Below the pieces are notes generated by a model, which was given only the letters and a program-made list of their open reading frames with translations, did no database searches and was not told the DNA's origin. From Akkermansiaceae bacterium (lineage in GTDB: Bacteria > Verrucomicrobiota > Verrucomicrobiia > Verrucomicrobiales > DEV007): a stretch of 64,000 bases of DNA. Shown in pieces: positions 27,889-36,462 of this stretch (position 1 is the stretch's first letter; each line of letters begins with the position of its first letter). Location of the stretch: contig JACKQE010000001.1 in the NCBI GenBank assembly GCA_024233005.1, forward strand, positions 558,001 through 622,000. Reading direction: 5' to 3'. Both the position numbers and the translations under genes were made by a program.

Positions 27889-29034
27889 TTAGTTTCCGGC
27901 CAGCATCGGGACCGCGGAAGGATCCCAATTGCTCACCACCTGCACCGTCGTGCCGGTCCCGGTGCCGTCGAACATGTGCTGGGCCACCTGCTTGGGCAGG
28001 CGGATGCAGCCGTGGGACGCGGGATGGCCGGGAATGTCGCCGATGTGCATGCCCACCGGCATTTCATCCAGACGCATCCAGAACGGCAGAGGGCAATTGT
28101 AGAGCGTGGACATTTTGCCTTCCCGGACGCGTTGGGTGATTTTGAAGGTCCCCAGCGGCGTGCTCCCGGCGAAACGTCCGGTCGAGATCGGGGTGTCGAG
28201 GGCAATCTGGTTGCCTTTGTACAAATATGCCCGTTGGCCACTCAGATCGACCACGACCCGGGATTCCCCTCCGGAGGCTCCATAAAGCACGTCCTTGTAG
28301 ATCACGGCCGGTGCCTGGGCATCATTCACTTTGATGATGTCCGCTTTGGCGTGGGAGGAAGATGCCTTGTGCTCGGATTTGGAGCTGAACATCTGGCGGA
28401 AAAACCCTTTTTTGGCTGGTGCCTGGTCTTGCGCACTTCCGGAGCTGGGTAGCAGACAGAGGCCGAGCACAATGGCGGCTGCCATTTCTTTGATGCCGTG
28501 GCCTTCCACATCCGGCTCGTCGAGGACCCAGCCTTCCTCATTCCCGCCGAGATCGATGACTTCATCCCCGTCGGCCAGCCAGAAGCCCAGAAACTCAAGG
28601 CACTTGCCTTCGGCCACCTGGGAAGTGCGCATCAGGGCCAGTGGCCGGCCCCGGAGCGCTCCGAGGGTGTCGGACATGGCACTGCTGATGAGGCGGGCGG
28701 CTTCGCGAGCCTCGGAGGCCGCTTCGACTTCCTCCCCTTCATAGATGTCATGGCGGGGGAGCGTTTCGGCAACCCGGTTCCAGTCGACATTGATGACCGT
28801 GGGATGCACGATGAGTCCATCGGAACTGAGCGTGGCGAGCGCGAGGTCAAGCCGTCCCGGATTTTCCGTCTCGCGGGTTCCCATGAGAATGCGGGGGCCG
28901 GATTCGCACACGTCCACAAGACTGCGCAGATGCGTGGAGGAGGATCCGCCGGAGTGAAACGGCAGAAGTTCGCGCCCTTCGGCCGGCAAGGAGGCCAGAG
29001 GCATGAGGAGTGTGTAGGAACGGTTCGGATTCAT
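27889..29034 (-). CDS. L,D-transpeptidase fused to an unrecognised N-terminal domain
   Basis: The frame encodes 381 residues from the ATG at 29034. Residues about 235-381 are an L,D-transpeptidase (YkuD) domain, with SRVVVDLSGQRAYLY, STGRFAGSTPLGTFKIT, and the active-site HPASHGCIRLP containing C343. Residues about 184-203 (MAAAIVLGLCLLPSSGSA) look like an N-terminal signal peptide, but in mid-protein. Residues 1-183 match nothing I recognise; they lack membrane segments. Either this is a single-pass type II membrane protein with a cytoplasmic N-domain, or two genes share one open frame and the transpeptidase starts at the internal ATG at 28485. No stop in the other frames near 28490 suggests a simple frameshift. 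Peptidoglycan cross-linking is the expected reaction. It is divergent from the cytochrome gene. Confidence 0.78.
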   Translation of the reverse strand: MNPNRSYTLLMPLASLPAEGRELLPFHSGGSSSTHLRSLVDVCESGPRILMGTRETENPGRLDLALATLSSDGLIVHPTVINVDWNRVAETLPRHDIYEGEEVEAASEAREAARLISSAMSDTLGALRGRPLALMRTSQVAEGKCLEFLGFWLADGDEVIDLGGNEEGWVLDEPDVEGHGIKEMAAAIVLGLCLLPSSGSAQDQAPAKKGFFRQMFSSKSEHKASSSHAKADIIKVNDAQAPAVIYKDVLYGASGGESRVVVDLSGQRAYLYKGNQIALDTPISTGRFAGSTPLGTFKITQRVREGKMSTLYNCPLPFWMRLDEMPVGMHIGDIPGHPASHGCIRLPKQVAQHMFDGTGTGTTVQVVSNWDPSAVPMLAGN

Positions 29035-29202
29035 GGATGGATGGATTGGCGTAGTTCCGAATTTTGACGGGTTGGCTGAGGAAATATTCAAACCATTTTC
29101 CCAGCAGGGATCCAAATTTAACACATGGCAACCGCAGAGGGGGGGAAAAAGGCCGTGGATCCGGATTTGAAATCAGGCGGGCTTGCGCGCTATGCTGGCG
29201 AC

Positions 29203-31623
29203 ATGATCCGTCGTCCGGCATTCTTCCGTCTCTTTGTTTTGGTCGTTCTGGCTGTTCCTTGGACAGGCCGGCCGGCCTCGGTGGATTTTGCGCATGAGAT
29301 CGCACCGGTGATCCGGCAATACTGCGCCGACTGTCATCTCGGAGAGAAGAAAAAAGGGGGACTCTCCCTCAACACCCGAGCGTTGTGGCTCGAGGGCAGT
29401 GAAAACGGTGCTGTCCTCGAACTCGGCAAAGGGGCGAAAAGTCTTTTGGTGGAATTGCTGCATTCGGCCGATCCCGATGTCAGGATGCCTCCCAAGGGTG
29501 ACCGCGTTCCGCCGGAAAAAATAGCTCTCCTGCAGCGCTGGATCGATGATGGCGCACCCTGGGAGCCCGGATTCACCTTTGGCAAAGAAGGCTGGGAGCC
29601 TCCCTTGGCCCCTCGGGCGGTGACACTGCCTCCGGTGGTGGAAGGGCGGCAAAATGCGGTCGACCGATTGCTAGATGCCTGGAGGTCGGAGCACCGGGTT
29701 CCCCTTCCTGCGGTGGTGGATGATGCGGCCTTTTTTCGACGGGTGTCCTTGGATCTTCTCGGGCTCCTTCCGGACCCTGCCGAGCTCGATGCTTTCGTGG
29801 CCGAGGCCGGGACCGACAAACGCACCCGGCTCATCGACCGTCTGCTCGCGCGGGACGAAAGTTACGCCGATCATTGGCTGTCTTTCTGGAATGACCTGCT
29901 GCGCAACGACTATGCCGGTACCGGCTACATCGATGGCGGGAGGAAGCAGATTACCGGATGGCTCTACGCGGCTTTGCTCACCAACAGGCCCTATGACCAG
30001 TTTGTCCGCGAGTTGATGGCTCCCGGTCCGGAAGCGGAAGGGTTCATCAACGGCATCCAGTGGCGGGGAAGTGTCAATGCCAGCCAGGTCAGGGAGATCC
30101 AGTTCTCGCAGAACATTTCCCAGGTCTTTCTTGGTATCAATATGAAGTGCGCTTCCTGCCACGACAGTTTCATCGACCGCTGGAAACTGGACGAAGCCTA
30201 CGGTTTGGCCGCCATTTTTGCCTCGTCCCCCTTGGAGATTCACCGCTGTGACAAGGGCACCGGGAAAATGGCCGAAGCAGCCTGGATTTTTCCGGAACTG
30301 GGTAAGGTGGATCCCGCCGCCCCGCGTGAAAAACGCCTCGCCCAGCTCGCCGCTTTGATGACCGACCCCGGCAACGGCCGGTTCACCCGCACCCTCGTGA
30401 ACCGCCTTTGGCACCGGCTGATGGGACGCGGCATTGTCCATCCGGTCGATGCCATGCACACCCGTCCCTGGAATGAGCCCCTGCTTGATTGGCTAGCCTC
30501 CGATTTTGCGGAGCATGCTTACGATGTGAAGCACACCCTCAAGCTCATAGCCTCCTCCGTGGCCTACCAGAGCGAGTGGGCCCGCGACGAGGATCCCAAT
30601 GCCGGGTCGGATGGCTATGTCTTTCGCGGTCCGGTGGCCCGACGGCTCACGGCCGAGCAGTTCATGGATGCCATCTGGTCGCTCACCGGGACCGCTCCGC
30701 AGAAATCAGATGCCGTGGTGGCGAAGCCGGCTCCGGCAGGAGTCGTTGTCGAAAGCCCGGTCGCCCGGTGGATTTGGAGCTATCCGGAGGGCTCGTCACC
30801 CGTGCCCAAACCGGGAGAAACCATCACGCTGCGCCGCTCCCTCACGCTCAATGAGGCCCCGTTGCGGGCCTCGGCGGTGGTCACCTGTGACAATGAATAC
30901 TCTCTTTTCGTGAATGGTGGCAAAGTAGGAGGTGATGCCGACTGGGGCTCTGTCGAAACGCTGCCGATCACGCTCCGCAAAGGTCCGAATGAAATCCTGC
31001 TCGTCGCCAAAAACGCCGGAAATTCCCCCAATCCGGCGGCTGCCTGGTGCCAACTCGTCGTTCACACCGCTTCCGGAATCCGCGCTGTCGGCACGGATGC
31101 GGACTGGCAGTGGAGCGCCTTGCTGCCTGACGCCAGAGGCAAGTTCGCCAAAGTTCCGGACGATTGGAAACCCGCCGCAGAGGTGGCCCGTCAGGATTTT
31201 CTGCCGACCCATTTGGATCAGGCCTTCCGGGACGGCTTGGCCAATGCGGTGGCGCCGCCCCGTCCAGTGCGTGCATCCTTGGTCAAGTCCAACCTTCTGA
31301 CACGGGCTTTGGGACGCCCCAACCGTGAACAGGTGGTCACTGTACGCCCAGAAGAATTGACGACGCTCGAAGCCATCGATCTTTCCAATGGGGATTACCT
31401 GAGCGGTCTGATCGCCCAAGGGGCCGCCAAGCTGGTGGCCGAGTACAGTGGAAAACCGGCGGAATTGGGCGCTCTGGTTTACCGACGTCTACTCTCCCGT
31501 CAACCTCTTGCTGGCGAGTCTGAGGCCATCGCCGCGCTTCTTGGCAAGACCCCGGATGCCCGGGCCGTGGAGGATCTCCTCTGGGCGGTGATCATGCTCC
31601 CGGAATTCCACTACGGACGGTGA
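29203..31623 (+). CDS. Planctomycete-type cytochrome c with DUF1549, DUF1553 and inserted beta-sandwich
   Basis: An 806-residue exported protein (signal peptide 5-25). A CxxCH heme site is at C41, C44, H45 (YCADCH), in a PSCyt1-type domain with GGLSLNTRA and MPPKGD. DUF1549 follows (DDAAFFRRVSLDLLGLLPDP, then NDLLRNDYAGTGYIDGGRKQITGW), with KCASCHDSFIDRWKL as a second CxxCH motif. DUF1553 contains RTLVNRLWHRLMGRGIVHPVDAM and LLDWLASDFAEHAYDVKHT. Between about residues 520 and 650 is an inserted sugar-binding-like beta-sandwich (WIWSYPEGSSPVPKPGETI, then YSLFVNGGKVG). Family function is unknown; a periplasmic redox or carbohydrate-related role is presumed. The frame opens at 29125 but the signal peptide starts at 29203. 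No DUF1501 partner is adjacent. Confidence 0.9.
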   Translation: MIRRPAFFRLFVLVVLAVPWTGRPASVDFAHEIAPVIRQYCADCHLGEKKKGGLSLNTRALWLEGSENGAVLELGKGAKSLLVELLHSADPDVRMPPKGDRVPPEKIALLQRWIDDGAPWEPGFTFGKEGWEPPLAPRAVTLPPVVEGRQNAVDRLLDAWRSEHRVPLPAVVDDAAFFRRVSLDLLGLLPDPAELDAFVAEAGTDKRTRLIDRLLARDESYADHWLSFWNDLLRNDYAGTGYIDGGRKQITGWLYAALLTNRPYDQFVRELMAPGPEAEGFINGIQWRGSVNASQVREIQFSQNISQVFLGINMKCASCHDSFIDRWKLDEAYGLAAIFASSPLEIHRCDKGTGKMAEAAWIFPELGKVDPAAPREKRLAQLAALMTDPGNGRFTRTLVNRLWHRLMGRGIVHPVDAMHTRPWNEPLLDWLASDFAEHAYDVKHTLKLIASSVAYQSEWARDEDPNAGSDGYVFRGPVARRLTAEQFMDAIWSLTGTAPQKSDAVVAKPAPAGVVVESPVARWIWSYPEGSSPVPKPGETITLRRSLTLNEAPLRASAVVTCDNEYSLFVNGGKVGGDADWGSVETLPITLRKGPNEILLVAKNAGNSPNPAAAWCQLVVHTASGIRAVGTDADWQWSALLPDARGKFAKVPDDWKPAAEVARQDFLPTHLDQAFRDGLANAVAPPRPVRASLVKSNLLTRALGRPNREQVVTVRPEELTTLEAIDLSNGDYLSGLIAQGAAKLVAEYSGKPAELGALVYRRLLSRQPLAGESEAIAALLGKTPDARAVEDLLWAVIMLPEFHYGR

Positions 31624-31647
31624 ACCTCCCCGGGAGAGGCGCGACAT

Positions 31648-33363
31648 TCAGAGATTGAGCTTCTTCAATTCTGCCACTGCGAAATCAGCGGCTCTAGCCG
31701 TCAGCGCCATGTAGGTGAGGGAAGGATTCACGCAGGCTGAGGAGGTCATGCAGGCACCATCGGTCAGGAACACATTGGGCACCGCATGGACCTGGTTGTA
31801 GGCGTTGAGCACCGATGTCTTGGGATCCCGGCCCATCCGTGCCGTGCCCATCTCATGGATCGCCATCCCCAGATGGGACTCTTTGTCATAAGGGGTCACA
31901 TTTTTGAGGCCGGAGGCTTCCAGCATTTCCTGGGCATCGTTGGCCATGTCGAGCCGCATCTTCTTTTCATTGTCGCGCAGGCCGGCGTCGAAGACCACCA
32001 CAGGCAATCCCCACTTGTCGCGGGTGTTTTGGTCCAGATCCATGCGGTTGTCCTCATACGGCAACGTTTCACCGAAGCCTCCCAGCCCCATGGTCCAGCG
32101 GCCGGGCTTGGTTAATTCGGTTTTGAAATCCTCGCCGAAAGCGAGTTCCGCGACGTTGCGCTGCCAGCCTTCCCGGCTCGCCCCCCCCTGGTAGCCGAAG
32201 CCGCGGAGGTAGTCCCGCTTGTCGGAGCCGATGTTCTGGTAGCGCGGGACATAAATCCCGTTTGCCCGGCGGCCGTAATAGTACCGGTCCAATCCCCCCT
32301 CCCAGACACCGCTCGCCCCGACCCGGAAATGGTGGTCCATCAGATTGCGTCCCAGTTGCCCGGAGTCGTTGCCCAGTCCGTTCGGGAAACGGCTGGAAAT
32401 CGAATTCATCAGCAGCGCGGTCGAACTGATGGCGCTGGCGCAGACGAAGAGAATCTTGGCGAAATACTCGCGGTCCTCCATCGTCACCGCATCGCGCACC
32501 CTCACGCCGGTGGCCCGCTGGCTGGGGGCGTCGAGAACGATCTCCGTCACGATGGAATCCGGCCGGAGGGTCAGGCGCCCGGTTTTCGCGGCGGGAGGGA
32601 GGGTGCAGGACTGGGTGCTAAAATAGGCTCCGAAGGGACACCCGTAGGCGCAGCGGTTGCGGTACATGCAGGGTCCTCGACCGATGCCGGATTGTGCCTC
32701 CGCGGCTTTCGACAGGTTGGCTACCCGGCCGATGGTCATGTGCCGTCCCGGGAAGGCTTTTTCGAGCCGCTGCCGCACCTCTTTTTCGACATAGTACATT
32801 TCCATCGGCGGGAGGAATTCGCCGTCCGGCAATTGGGGCAGTCCCAGCTTCTCTCCGGAAATACCGGCATGCTTCTCCACATAGGAATACCAAGGGGCGA
32901 TGTCGGCATAGCGGATCGGCCAGTCCACGGCGATCCCATCCTTGAGGTTGGCTTCAAAATCCAGATCGCTCCAGCGGTAGGATTGGCGTCCCCACATGAT
33001 CGACTTGCCTCCCACAATGTTCGGCCGGTACCAGTCGAAACGCTGCACTTCCTTGTAGAGGGAGTCGGAGTCATTGAACCAGTACTTTTCCGTCATTTCA
33101 TTGTACGGATAGTCCCTGGACAATTTGGGATGACTCTCAATTTGTTCGGTGGTCAGGCGTCCGTTGTACTTGGTTTCCCATGGCGCCTTCATCGCATACT
33201 CATAGCCCGTGATGTGGTCGAGCTGGCGGCCACGCTCCAACATCAGGACCCGCAGTCCTTTTTCGGTCAATTCCTTGGCGGCCCAGCCACCGGAAACACC
33301 GGAGCCGACCACGATGGCGTCGTAGGTGCGCTCTTGCTTGGATTGGATGCTGAGAGTGGCCAT
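31648..33363 (-). CDS. GMC-family oxidoreductase, large subunit of a sugar dehydrogenase
   Basis: A 571-residue FAD enzyme. The N-terminal dinucleotide-binding motif is YDAIVVGSGVSGGWAAKELTEKGLRVLMLERG. A Cys-rich stretch CMYRNRCAYGCPFGAYFS and the C-terminal HEMGTARMGRDP and SACVNPSLTYMALTARAADFA are typical of the gluconate/2-ketogluconate dehydrogenase-like GMC group. It lacks an obvious signal peptide; it would be exported with the small subunit, which precedes it by 43 bases. It probably oxidises a sugar or sugar acid and passes electrons to cytochromes. The exact substrate is unknown. Start ATG at 33363; the open frame upstream overlaps the small-subunit gene. Confidence 0.9.
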   Translation of the reverse strand: MATLSIQSKQERTYDAIVVGSGVSGGWAAKELTEKGLRVLMLERGRQLDHITGYEYAMKAPWETKYNGRLTTEQIESHPKLSRDYPYNEMTEKYWFNDSDSLYKEVQRFDWYRPNIVGGKSIMWGRQSYRWSDLDFEANLKDGIAVDWPIRYADIAPWYSYVEKHAGISGEKLGLPQLPDGEFLPPMEMYYVEKEVRQRLEKAFPGRHMTIGRVANLSKAAEAQSGIGRGPCMYRNRCAYGCPFGAYFSTQSCTLPPAAKTGRLTLRPDSIVTEIVLDAPSQRATGVRVRDAVTMEDREYFAKILFVCASAISSTALLMNSISSRFPNGLGNDSGQLGRNLMDHHFRVGASGVWEGGLDRYYYGRRANGIYVPRYQNIGSDKRDYLRGFGYQGGASREGWQRNVAELAFGEDFKTELTKPGRWTMGLGGFGETLPYEDNRMDLDQNTRDKWGLPVVVFDAGLRDNEKKMRLDMANDAQEMLEASGLKNVTPYDKESHLGMAIHEMGTARMGRDPKTSVLNAYNQVHAVPNVFLTDGACMTSSACVNPSLTYMALTARAADFAVAELKKLNL

Positions 33364-33406
33364 GGGGAAGGAAAGGGAACGGGTTCGCGGGGAGGGGAGC
33401 GGAATG

Positions 33407-33937
33407 TCAAAGGGCCCAGGTTTTCTGTCCTTTTTCCATCGGGACATCGCCGGCGAAACGTCCCGGAACAGGCAGATACGCCAGCGCCCGGGTGGCCCCG
33501 ATTTCGGAGGTGAAATAGCCGGTCACGGTGAGCTCTTTGAGACGTTTGAAAAACGCCCGGTTCATTTCGGCGGTCTGTTGCACCAACTGGATTTTGGCAT
33601 TGCTCTCCAAGTCGGCAAAGGCTTTGCCGTGGGCGGATTGGCTGTCGGCCTCCAGTTTGGCCAACCCGGCATAAAAGGCCTCCTGCTCCTGCAGGGGATA
33701 GCAGTCCCGCATCACGCGGATGATGAATTGCTCAGCGCCGGCGGCTTTGGCCCCGGGGGTATCGGTCGTTGGAATGATGACATCCGCCACTTCGGCCAGA
33801 AGCGCCTGCTGAGCGACGCTGACGGCGACATTGGGTCCGGGATGGATGACCTGGCCCATCAGGCCGGCGGTCAGTTCAACCGAGAGGGTGCCTCCCAGGA
33901 GGAGGGAGATTCGTTCGGCAGCTTCACGACGGTTCAT
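33407..33937 (-). CDS. Gluconate 2-dehydrogenase subunit 3 family protein
   Basis: A 176-residue protein of the small accessory subunit family. It starts MNRREAAERISLLLGGTLSVELTAGLMG at 33937, a Tat-like or signal-like N-terminus with a twin-Arg at positions 3-4, consistent with piggy-back export of the FAD subunit. The family core is QALLAEVADVIIPTTDTPGAKAAGAEQFI, with RVMRDCYPLQEQEAFYAGL. It lies 43 bases upstream of the GMC gene on the same strand, the usual order for these pairs. The open frame beyond 33937 has no family character. The region 33938-34173 (236 bases) to the divergent GH5 gene holds no other gene I can support. Confidence 0.87.
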   Translation of the reverse strand: MNRREAAERISLLLGGTLSVELTAGLMGQVIHPGPNVAVSVAQQALLAEVADVIIPTTDTPGAKAAGAEQFIIRVMRDCYPLQEQEAFYAGLAKLEADSQSAHGKAFADLESNAKIQLVQQTAEMNRAFFKRLKELTVTGYFTSEIGATRALAYLPVPGRFAGDVPMEKGQKTWAL

Positions 33938-34173
33938 CGGAGAAGGGAAAGAGGTTGAGGCTGGTAGGGGGGGAGGGCGAGCACCAGCACCGCAGGCTGG
34001 AGAGAGACAGCACGTTCCAAGAATGTCAGGGGAGCAGGCTTGCGCGTCAATGCGGGATCGCAGGAAAACGCCATCATCGCCCTTCGAATTTGGCGAACGT
34101 GTCAAAAGGGTGGAGTGAAAAGAATTCTGACGGATATTGCTCGGCTGTTTCCGCCGAGCCCTTCCCAACTTCC

Positions 34174-36426
34174 ATGTATCAGAAATGCCCGTGCCTGCCC
34201 GTCCCGCTGCCTCTGCTGGGTTGGATCCTTTCCCTGGCCTTGAGCCTGATCCCGGGCCGGATTCTCGCGGGGGAACCCGTCGTGGAGTTGATTCCCAACG
34301 GCACCTTTGAAGCGGATGCCGATTCTGACGAGTGGCCCGATGGCTGGGCCCGTGTGGAGCCCGACGGTTCTTGGGTGACCGAAAACGGCAACCATTTTCT
34401 GCGCCTCAAGAGTCCCCGGCCCGGTGCCATGGTCATGCTCTACCAGGAGATTCCCCTTCCGAAGGGAGTGGGGGCACTGGCCCTTTCCTGGAAGCAGCGG
34501 ATCACCGGTCTCAGGGTCGGCGCGCAGTCCTGGTTCGATGCCCGAATTCTGCTGGAGTTTCTCAATGCCGGCCGGGAGAAACAGGGGCCGGCACCTGCCG
34601 CGCCGTCGGCGGGCAAGGACAGCCAGGGGTGGATGGAGAAAGAGGTCCGGTTTCTGGTTCCCGAAAGTGCCAGAACGCTGAAGTTCATGCCCTGTCTCTT
34701 TCAGGTGGAAGCCGGTCAGATGGATGTCGATGATGTCTTTCTCCGCCCGGTGGATCCTGCCCCGATCCGGGAGGCGGCCAAGGCGGCGGCTATGGCAAGG
34801 CAGGCCAAGGAGAACCTTGCCGCCCAGAACCGGCGGGAGAAAGCGGCGGCCCTTCTGAAAGCAAGTGGATCGCTGATTTCCAACGGAGGATTCGAAACGG
34901 ACCGGAAAGCCGATGGCTGGCCCGATGATTGGGGGCGGGTCAAGGAAGGGGGAAGTTGGCCGGAGGAGGAGGGAACCCATTTTCTGCGCCTGGCCTCACC
35001 GGCTCCCGGCAAACACATCATGGCCTACCGCATCATTGATCTCCCTGCCGGGACTGCGGCCCTGGAACTGACTTGGAGACAGCGGATCACCGGGTTGAAA
35101 AAGGGTCAGTCCCCGTGGTTCGACGCGCGGATCATGCTGGAGTTTCAGGGGACCGATGGAAAGAGCCTATCCCAAAAGCCGCCCCCTGCTTACTCCCAGA
35201 AGGATACCGCAGGCTGGGTAGACCGGAGTCACCGCTTCCTGGTGCCGGAGGGAGCTCTGAGTGTGGTGATGATGCCCAGTCTGTTCCAGGTCGAGGCCGG
35301 CACCTTTGACCTGGATGACTTTGTGCTCAAACCGGCAGATCCCGCACCCTTGATTGCTGAGGCCAGAAAACGGGAGCAGGAAATCCAGGCGATGCACGTT
35401 CCGGACGAAGCTCCGGATCAGGCCAAGTGGCCCGCACCCCTCCGGGTTGTCGGGAACCGGTTGCAGGATCCCGGGGGCAAGGAAGTCTGGCTCCAAGGGG
35501 TTAATGCCGGGGGATTGGAAACCCTGCCCCAGGACAGGCAGCCCGTGAAATCGGTGGTGGTGGCGATTGACGATTGGAAATCGAATTGTGTCCGGGTGCC
35601 GATGAACGAGGCGTTTTGGTACGGGAAGAGTCCCTACCAAAAGGATGGGGGGGCTGATTACCGGGCGACGATGGACAAAATCATCACTCTGGCCGCCAAC
35701 CGGGGCGCTTATGTGGTGGTCGATTTGCACCGCTTTCGAGCTCCCACGGCCGAGCACGCGGCTTTTTGGAAGGACTGCGCGAAGCGATACCAGAATCATC
35801 CCGCGGTGCTGTTCGACCTTTTCAACGAACCCCACGACATTTCCTGGGAGGTCTGGAAAAACGGGGGATTCGTCGGCGAGAAGGAGGGTGCCGATGAATC
35901 GGCTTTCCTCTCGGAAGCAGAGAAAAAAAAGAACCAGGGATTCGAGTCGGTCGGCATGCAGGGCCTGCTGGAGGCGGTGCGCTCCACCGGCGCGCGGAAC
36001 ATCGTCATCGCCGGCGGCCTCTTCTGGTGCAATGATCTCTCGGGCATCACCCGGGGCTACGCACTGGAGGACACCTCCGGAAACGGCATCATGTATTCCT
36101 GGCACACCTACAACTGGCACACGGACTGGGAAGCGAAGGTCCTGGCAACCGCGGCCGTCCATCCCATCTTCCTCGGGGAAGTCGGGGCCGACATTCAAAA
36201 AATGGACTTCATTCCCTCGGAAGCCCAAGAGGACCCCTACACCTGGGTGCCCGACATGCTCGGTTTTGTCCAGAAACACCACCTCAACTGGACCGGATGG
36301 TGCCTTCATCCCAAGGCGACGCCGGTCATGATTTCCGATTGGAGTTACACCCCGACGCCGTATTGGGGAGTATTTGCCAAAGAGGCTTTGGCGGGACGCC
36401 AGTTTGAGCTGAAGCGGACGCGTTGA
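34174..36426 (+). CDS. Exported GH5-family glycoside hydrolase with two N-terminal binding-like modules
   Basis: A 750-residue exported protein (hydrophobic signal 10-30). Two similar beta-rich modules (34279-34749 and 34870-35334) are separated by an Ala/Lys/Glu-rich helical linker; both hold SWFDAR-ILLEF-type and FQVEAG-x-DDVFLRP-type segments. A second helical linker leads to a (beta/alpha)8 GH5 domain: NCVRVPMNEAFW, YVVVDLHRF, the acid/base Glu in VLFDLFNEPHD, SWHTYNWHTDW and the nucleophile Glu in IFLGEVGAD. Endo-acting beta-glucanase, mannanase or related activity is likely; the substrate is not fixed by sequence. The start at 34174 fits the signal; the frame opens at 33955. It begins the GH5-GH62-SGNH cluster. 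Confidence 0.9.
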   Translation: MYQKCPCLPVPLPLLGWILSLALSLIPGRILAGEPVVELIPNGTFEADADSDEWPDGWARVEPDGSWVTENGNHFLRLKSPRPGAMVMLYQEIPLPKGVGALALSWKQRITGLRVGAQSWFDARILLEFLNAGREKQGPAPAAPSAGKDSQGWMEKEVRFLVPESARTLKFMPCLFQVEAGQMDVDDVFLRPVDPAPIREAAKAAAMARQAKENLAAQNRREKAAALLKASGSLISNGGFETDRKADGWPDDWGRVKEGGSWPEEEGTHFLRLASPAPGKHIMAYRIIDLPAGTAALELTWRQRITGLKKGQSPWFDARIMLEFQGTDGKSLSQKPPPAYSQKDTAGWVDRSHRFLVPEGALSVVMMPSLFQVEAGTFDLDDFVLKPADPAPLIAEARKREQEIQAMHVPDEAPDQAKWPAPLRVVGNRLQDPGGKEVWLQGVNAGGLETLPQDRQPVKSVVVAIDDWKSNCVRVPMNEAFWYGKSPYQKDGGADYRATMDKIITLAANRGAYVVVDLHRFRAPTAEHAAFWKDCAKRYQNHPAVLFDLFNEPHDISWEVWKNGGFVGEKEGADESAFLSEAEKKKNQGFESVGMQGLLEAVRSTGARNIVIAGGLFWCNDLSGITRGYALEDTSGNGIMYSWHTYNWHTDWEAKVLATAAVHPIFLGEVGADIQKMDFIPSEAQEDPYTWVPDMLGFVQKHHLNWTGWCLHPKATPVMISDWSYTPTPYWGVFAKEALAGRQFELKRTR
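34279..34749 (+). repeat. First copy of internally duplicated beta-sandwich-like module in the GH5 protein
   Basis: This segment encodes the first of two tandem modules of about 155 residues. The two copies align along their length: NGTFEADADSDEWPDGWARV against NGGFETDRKADGWPDDWGRV, HFLRLKSPRPG against HFLRLASPAPG, LSWKQRITGL against LTWRQRITGL and FQVEAGQMDVDDVFLRP against FQVEAGTFDLDDFVLKP. The second copy is at 34870-35334. The pattern suits a carbohydrate-binding-type jelly roll, but the family was not confirmed. Confidence 0.8.
34870..35334 (+). repeat. Second copy of internally duplicated module in the GH5 protein
   Basis: Second copy of the module described at 34279-34749. It is followed by its own charged linker (PADPAPLIAEARKREQEIQ), which parallels PVDPAPIREAAKAAAMARQ after copy 1, so the duplicated unit is module plus linker. 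Confidence 0.8.
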
Positions 36427-36462
36427 GGGAAAGGCTGTTGCCCACGGCTTTGCCGGTGTACC

